Origin: a virus
Direction: 5' to 3' (one strand)
IMG/VR virus record: IMGVR_UViG_3300036715_002448
Coordinates: 30,164-94,163 of that record
DNA length: 64,000 nt
Below, piece after piece: positions 60,048-64,000 of this stretch (its first letter is position 1; each line of letters starts with the position of its first letter). The notes under the pieces were generated by a model. It was not told the origin of the DNA. It saw only the letters and a program-made list of their open reading frames with translations, and searched no databases. The position numbers and the translations under genes were made by a program.

Positions 60048-61237
60048 ATTTTTTCTTTAAGATTATTAATAATTTGTGTTTTGTTTAAATTGTAATCTGA
60101 TTCCCAAATTACTATAGTTGTTATATTATGTTCTTCGTTTAAAGTTTTATACCTTTCTAAATCATTTTTCCAAATATCAATAGCTTTTAATTTCTTATTA
60201 AAGAAAAATGCTTTATCGTTAGCTGAATAAATTTCTGGATTAGCGTGATATAAGTCTCCATTGAATTCAATACATAAATTTAATTCATTTATAAAATAGT
60301 CAAGTTTAACATATTTTCCTAATGATTTTAAATATTTACCAAATTCCATATTTTTAGTTGCATAATATGTAGTTAAATTTAATTCTTCTATTGATTTATC
60401 TAAAGTAGAAAAAAGCTCTTGAGACACATTAGAATATAAATGACTAGTAGTTTTTTCTATAAATTCTTTGTATTTTTTTAAACCAATTTCATTACCATAT
60501 AATCTAATAAGATTGCTAGATGTAATACCTTTTTGTTTACAAACATTTGCATATTTCTTTAATCCTTCAACATAACCATATTTTTCAATAAAATAATCTT
60601 TTGAATTTCCGACATAGGCTTGCTTAGCTTTGTAATTTTCAAACCTTATTTTACCTTCAGTATCACCATATTTACTTATTAAATTTTTTTCTGTTATAGC
60701 TCTTGATTTATTAAATTCATCAAATTCTGATTTTGTCCAACCGTACTTTAATTTTTTATATTCAAATTTATTTTTTTCTGCTTGTAATTTACAATAATTT
60801 TCATATATTTCTCTACCTTTAATATCACCATGTCTATTTATAGAATTTTCTAACGTTATACCTAATTTTTTCCTTTGTATTTGCTTATCAGATTCATTTA
60901 TATTAAAAGCAAAACAAGTTATATCATTTAGTGTATTAAATACTCTATTTTTTGTTTTTAATTTATATGAAGGAAATTTATCTATTAAACAACTTTCACA
61001 AACACATAAATTATAAGTAGTTTCATTTACTTTTTTAGTTAGTTCATCTGATTTACCTATTTTTTTAATAGTAGAATTGCTTATTTTATATGAACTACCA
61101 TCATAAAATATACTATTATTACAAATAATACACTTAGCAGAATTAGGAAAAAATTTTAAGTCAATATAAGCATAAATATTTTTATCATTAGTTGATTTTT
61201 GTTTTTTAATTAATTTCTTTAAATCGAGTATCTCCAT
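60017..61237 (-). CDS. Free-standing Vsr-like homing endonuclease inserted in the polymerase gene
   Basis: 406 residues. N-terminal Cys pairs (C-I-I-C near 38; C-V-C-E-S-C near 98-103) can bind zinc. The middle is a series of about 25-residue repeats, each with a K-Y/R-Y-G-x-x-E/D-G/I segment (K-Y-G-D-T-E-G-K-I-R-F; K-Y-G-Y-V-E-G-L-K-K-Y; L-Y-G-N-E-I-G-L-K-K-Y). The core is L-D-Y-F, then L-C-I-E-F-N-G-D-L-Y-H-A-N-P, then T-I-V-I-W-E-S-D. The different repeat type suggests a different target-reading arm. Confidence 0.85.
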   Translation of the reverse strand: MEILDLKKLIKKQKSTNDKNIYAYIDLKFFPNSAKCIICNNSIFYDGSSYKISNSTIKKIGKSDELTKKVNETTYNLCVCESCLIDKFPSYKLKTKNRVFNTLNDITCFAFNINESDKQIQRKKLGITLENSINRHGDIKGREIYENYCKLQAEKNKFEYKKLKYGWTKSEFDEFNKSRAITEKNLISKYGDTEGKIRFENYKAKQAYVGNSKDYFIEKYGYVEGLKKYANVCKQKGITSSNLIRLYGNEIGLKKYKEFIEKTTSHLYSNVSQELFSTLDKSIEELNLTTYYATKNMEFGKYLKSLGKYVKLDYFINELNLCIEFNGDLYHANPEIYSANDKAFFFNKKLKAIDIWKNDLERYKTLNEEHNITTIVIWESDYNLNKTQIINNLKEKIWNLTMNLRK

Positions 61238-61248
61238 ATTATATGTTT

Positions 61249-61260
61249 TATTTATATATC
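61249..61260 (-). promoter_or_regulatory. Late-type promoter for the endonuclease in the polymerase locus
   Basis: The minus strand reads GATATATAAATA with a perfect TATAAATA, 11 nt before the ATG at 61237. Confidence 0.65.
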
Positions 61261-61288
61261 ACAAAGATACTTAATAAAGTGATTAAAT

Positions 61289-62026
61289 TTACAACTTTTT
61301 TACACCAATAAGTAAATCATTTTTAACATCTATTTCAGATGCTTTTATTTTTATTTTTGCACCATTTCGCAAAACCATTATACTATGGTCATCTGTTATT
61401 TCAATAAATTTACCACTTTTTGATATAACTTTCCATTTTTGTTTTTTGACTTTGTGTCTAATGATATGTTTTACTGACGACCATTTTAATTTATCATCCC
61501 AATTTAGTATTTTTACAAAACCTTCATTTAATGTTACAACTTCATTTTGATTCAAATCTATTGTGTAGCCATTTTTTGAATAAAATTTAAAAAACTCTTC
61601 TATTGACAATTCTCCTAAAATATTATCAATTACAGTAGATGATTTTTCAACACTATCCGTGTCACCATATTTGTAAATAGTTCCTTTTATTTTTGGCACT
61701 TTAAATCCTTCTGGTACTCCTAATTTTCTATGAAGTTCAACATCTTTATGAAAAATTTCATGAAAATACATTTCAATCATTTTTTCTGTATGTCTAATTG
61801 CTTCTTGTCCTTGAAGTGTAATAGTTTCAGCAATATCTGAATTGTAAAAATGAAAAAATTCATTTCCGAACGCTCCGTAAATAGAATTAATAGTTAATTT
61901 AATGGATTGTTCTTGTGATGCGCAATTTTTTGCAAAAGTCTTGAAGGCTTCAAGTTCTTCATTACTAAGCGTAGAATAGTCAAGGTCTTCAAGTTCTTGT
62001 TGTGTTAACGATTGAGGGTTTATCAT
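61289..62026 (-). CDS. 43: Family B DNA polymerase (gp43-like), middle part with intein N-part
   Basis: 245 residues. It begins abruptly before motif B: K-L-T-I-N-S-I-Y-G-A near 43-52, then T-I-T-L-Q-G-Q near 69. Motif C is reached at K-Y-G-D-T-D (119-124), and Ser125 begins an intein N-part of 121 residues (block B I-T-D-D-H near 213). The exonuclease domain and motif A (D-x-x-S-L-Y-P) are absent, and the region upstream is the clamp gene, so they must be encoded elsewhere. It starts 1 nt after the clamp stop. No intein-like residue precedes its Met, so this first break is not an intein break. Confidence 0.85.
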   Translation of the reverse strand: MINPQSLTQQELEDLDYSTLSNEELEAFKTFAKNCASQEQSIKLTINSIYGAFGNEFFHFYNSDIAETITLQGQEAIRHTEKMIEMYFHEIFHKDVELHRKLGVPEGFKVPKIKGTIYKYGDTDSVEKSSTVIDNILGELSIEEFFKFYSKNGYTIDLNQNEVVTLNEGFVKILNWDDKLKWSSVKHIIRHKVKKQKWKVISKSGKFIEITDDHSIMVLRNGAKIKIKASEIDVKNDLLIGVKKL

Positions 62027-62027
62027 T

Positions 62028-62774
62028 TTAATCTATAACTACTAAATTTGTTGCTAATTTTGTATTAGATTCAGTTGAATAGTAAAGAATTTTTTGGTCA
62101 CATACAATAACATCGTATGTTTCTTTATCCATTTTTTGAAGATGTGTTTTGAAAAATACAGAGTCTTTACTTGTTTTTGGTTGTGTATATTTATCATCTA
62201 AAATAATATCAAATGAATCACATTTGGCATGTACTCCTTCGGAATCTGCATATATTGTTAAATATTCATTTTTATCAAGTGATTGAAGTGATGCAATTTT
62301 TCCAAGATTTTCTAATGATAATTTAAAATCATACATTTTAGTACTTTCGTCAAATACTTTTTTAATTTGATCTGGTGTCATTGAAGTAAATCCCATTGAA
62401 ATATCTTGGCAAAAGATTGTAATTTTCAAAGTATTATCTTTCAATATAATTTTTTCTGCATAAACAACATTTTCTTCTTCGAAAGTTTCAATTTCGGCCG
62501 AAATTTGGTTTTTATCAAAAAAACCTAAACTTTGTAAAAGTTTTTGTCCTGAATAAAAAGACAATTTAATTGTTTCCGTTAATGGTTTTTCAAATTCCAT
62601 AACAGTTGATAATTTCATCGCAACAGATTTAACAACATCTCTAGTTGGTGTATAAACAGAAGACCATATTTGATCTTTGTCAATGTTTAAATACACAGCC
62701 GTGTCCATTGTACTAACACGTTTAATAAGTGACACTAAATTAGTTAAATCAATTTTTTTAATTTGATGTTTCAT
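62028..62774 (-). CDS. 45: Sliding clamp, gp45-like
   Basis: 248 residues (T4 gp45: 228). The layout is a two-domain repeat of clamp folds: F-Y-S-G-Q-K-L-L-Q-S-L-G near 73, and L-S-L-E-N-L-G-K-I-A-S-L near 150, each starting a helix-beta unit. The sequence is divergent, so the call rests on pattern, size and the place directly before the polymerase gene, as in T4. It would hold the polymerase on DNA and, by the T4 model, activate late promoters. Confidence 0.75.
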   Translation of the reverse strand: MKHQIKKIDLTNLVSLIKRVSTMDTAVYLNIDKDQIWSSVYTPTRDVVKSVAMKLSTVMEFEKPLTETIKLSFYSGQKLLQSLGFFDKNQISAEIETFEEENVVYAEKIILKDNTLKITIFCQDISMGFTSMTPDQIKKVFDESTKMYDFKLSLENLGKIASLQSLDKNEYLTIYADSEGVHAKCDSFDIILDDKYTQPKTSKDSVFFKTHLQKMDKETYDVIVCDQKILYYSTESNTKLATNLVVID

Positions 62775-62884
62775 AAGGTTTAAAATAAATTTTTATTGTT
62801 ATATGTTGATTTTTGAATAAAGTTTTGCTTATTTTTATGTTCATGTATTCTGTTAATAGAAATATCATAAAGTACAAAAACTAT

Positions 62885-64000
62885 TTAATTGAATGAACAA
62901 TTATGATAAAAAGTCAAACTTTTTACACAGTTTAGGCTAAAAACTCGTCCTAATTGTTCATTAGGTAAAGAAACTCTATACTTCATTTTAGAGTTTTTTA
63001 GATTAAGAAATATTTCTTTCCAGTCTTTACACTCACTAAATTGTTCCTTCCATTGGTGCTTTAATGAGCTTATTTTAAATTCCGGATAGAATTTTCTTTT
63101 ATTTTTTTCTTTTTCAAATATGACTTGTGCGCCACGTCTAGCAATTTCTATAGAAGCATTTATTGGGTCAGTGTAATCATACATTAAATTACCTATAATT
63201 GATGAATACATTGGACTGACTTCATAAAAAGTTAAGCCACTTAAATGAGCACGTTTCTTTAAATTTTGACTAAACATTTCACGTTTCCATAAATTCTTTG
63301 TTAATCTATTGAAAGAATGGGATTTATAATCACTAGTTTCACCAGTTTTGTCTTTGAATTTTAAGTCCTCGATGAATATTCCTTTACAATGGTACTCTTT
63401 AGCAAGTTCATTTATGGACTTTGCTATTTGAATGGATTCAAAGTTCAATTTATTGTTTAAATGTTTAAACTTTGGATCAGAAGAAGCAACATTTAAGTTC
63501 TTTATCTTGTCTATTAATACTTTAACAGAATATTCTCTAACAGCAATGACTTTAACCGAACCATCTTTTGTATTTTCAATGATTGAACATCCAATATTTG
63601 ATGGGTTCATGTCAATGCCTAAATAACGATTTTCAATGACTTTTGGTTTAGGTTCTTTAACCTCATCAAAAGAAATGTAAATAAAATTCTCATTTAGCTC
63701 TACTTGAAAAGGTTGTTCTTTTAAGGAAGTCCTAAGTTGAAGAATTTCAAGCTTTTTCCTGTAATTGGACTTTAAGTTTGGTAAATGCAAAGTAAATTTA
63801 ACTTTATTGCCTGGTTTAAAAATCAATTGGTTATCCTCGATTTTAAGTTCAAAGTGTCTGTTTCCTTTTTGAAGAGCTTCGCCTTGAACTTTTAAGTTAG
63901 AAAGTCTTTTTGCTTTCCATTGATCGTTAGTTATTTCATTTTTAAGTCGTTTAAGTAAATTATGTTTGCCTCCAAAAATGAACTTTTTACCTTTTGACTT
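62885..64000 (-). CDS. TnpB-like RuvC nuclease family protein, 5' end beyond the window
   Basis: The frame stays open past the internal Met at 63826 to the right edge, adding 58 codons (K-F-I-F-G-G-K-H-N-L-L-K-R-L-K-N), so the protein has over 370 residues. RuvC-like motifs: L-G-I-D-M-N (first Asp), I-F-I-E-D-L-K-F (Glu), and Y-T-D-P-I-N-A-S-I-E-I-A-R-R-G (last Asp). The Cys4 zinc ribbon expected before the last motif in IS605 TnpB is missing; P-M-Y-S-S-I-I-G-N-L replaces it. No TnpA gene or hairpin ends are seen. It may be a domesticated nuclease or the RNA-guided type. Confidence 0.72.
   Translation of the reverse strand, partial: KSKGKKFIFGGKHNLLKRLKNEITNDQWKAKRLSNLKVQGEALQKGNRHFELKIEDNQLIFKPGNKVKFTLHLPNLKSNYRKKLEILQLRTSLKEQPFQVELNENFIYISFDEVKEPKPKVIENRYLGIDMNPSNIGCSIIENTKDGSVKVIAVREYSVKVLIDKIKNLNVASSDPKFKHLNNKLNFESIQIAKSINELAKEYHCKGIFIEDLKFKDKTGETSDYKSHSFNRLTKNLWKREMFSQNLKKRAHLSGLTFYEVSPMYSSIIGNLMYDYTDPINASIEIARRGAQVIFEKEKNKRKFYPEFKISSLKHQWKEQFSECKDWKEIFLNLKNSKMKYRVSLPNEQLGRVFSLNCVKSLTFYHNCSFN

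Noticed and set aside
1-64000. tRNA genes
   Set aside because: I found no cloverleaf-like segment with a T-loop G-T-T-C-x-A signature in the intergenic gaps, all of which are short.

Overview
The window is a contiguous piece of a strongly A+T-rich, T4-like tailed-phage (myovirus) genome. Every gene I can support lies on the minus strand, so transcription runs from high to low coordinates. The virion genes follow the T4 plan: portal, protease plus scaffold, major capsid protein, small and large terminase, sheath, tube, neck, a gp26-like baseplate protein and a tape-measure candidate. The replication and recombination genes are also T4-like: clamp, clamp loader, family B polymerase, UvsX, DnaB-type helicase, gp46/gp47, RNase H and type II topoisomerase. 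I see no Shine-Dalgarno sequences and very short leaders, which would suit a Bacteroidota host, but the host is not proven by the sequence.

The outstanding feature is six 'fractured' genes. DNA polymerase, UvsX, the replicative helicase, gp46/SbcC, the large terminase and the topoisomerase medium subunit are each encoded as two separate ORFs. The upstream half ends in an intein N-part and the downstream half begins with an intein C-part ending in His-Asn followed by Ser or Thr. Between the halves lies a free-standing endonuclease gene of the Vsr-like family (Glu-x-Asn-Gly-x-x-x-His core). Each protein must be rebuilt by protein trans-splicing. Four of the six breaks fall inside the Walker A ATP-binding loop; the polymerase break falls inside the YGDTDS catalytic motif. 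A seventh, frameshifted endonuclease remnant lies beside the capsid gene.

A second layer is a family of 17 promoter-like elements reading GATATATAAA(A)TA on the minus strand, which closely resembles the T4 late promoter TATAAATA. They sit just upstream of virion genes, of all six endonuclease genes and of the dead endonuclease. A gp55-like late sigma factor is encoded at 43955-44305, the clamp at 62028-62774, and a second, ECF-type sigma factor at 1990-2598.

A third layer is a set of proteins starting with the same short segment (M-K-x-x-x-x-F-x-E-F-V-N-E-S type), which resembles the T4 capsid-targeting sequence removed by the gp21 protease. One carrier is a RimK-type ATP-grasp ligase fused to a retropepsin-like protease, so this phage may package an enzyme for injection into the host.

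Layout on the window: 1-2.6 kb glycosyltransferases, nuclease and ECF sigma; 2.7-6.7 kb tape-measure candidate and baseplate; 6.7-11.4 kb topoisomerase; 11.5-22.3 kb tube, sheath, terminase, neck; 22.4-26.7 kb replication accessory genes and clamp loader; 27-29.4 kb small genes with their own promoter-like repeat; 29.4-47.7 kb head genes and head-internal proteins; 47.7-62.8 kb recombination and replication genes, four of them fractured; 62.9-64 kb a TnpB-like RuvC protein running off the right edge. No tRNA, rRNA or CRISPR array was seen, and no gene-free stretch exceeds about 300 bases (the longest, 11405-11699, holds a terminator).
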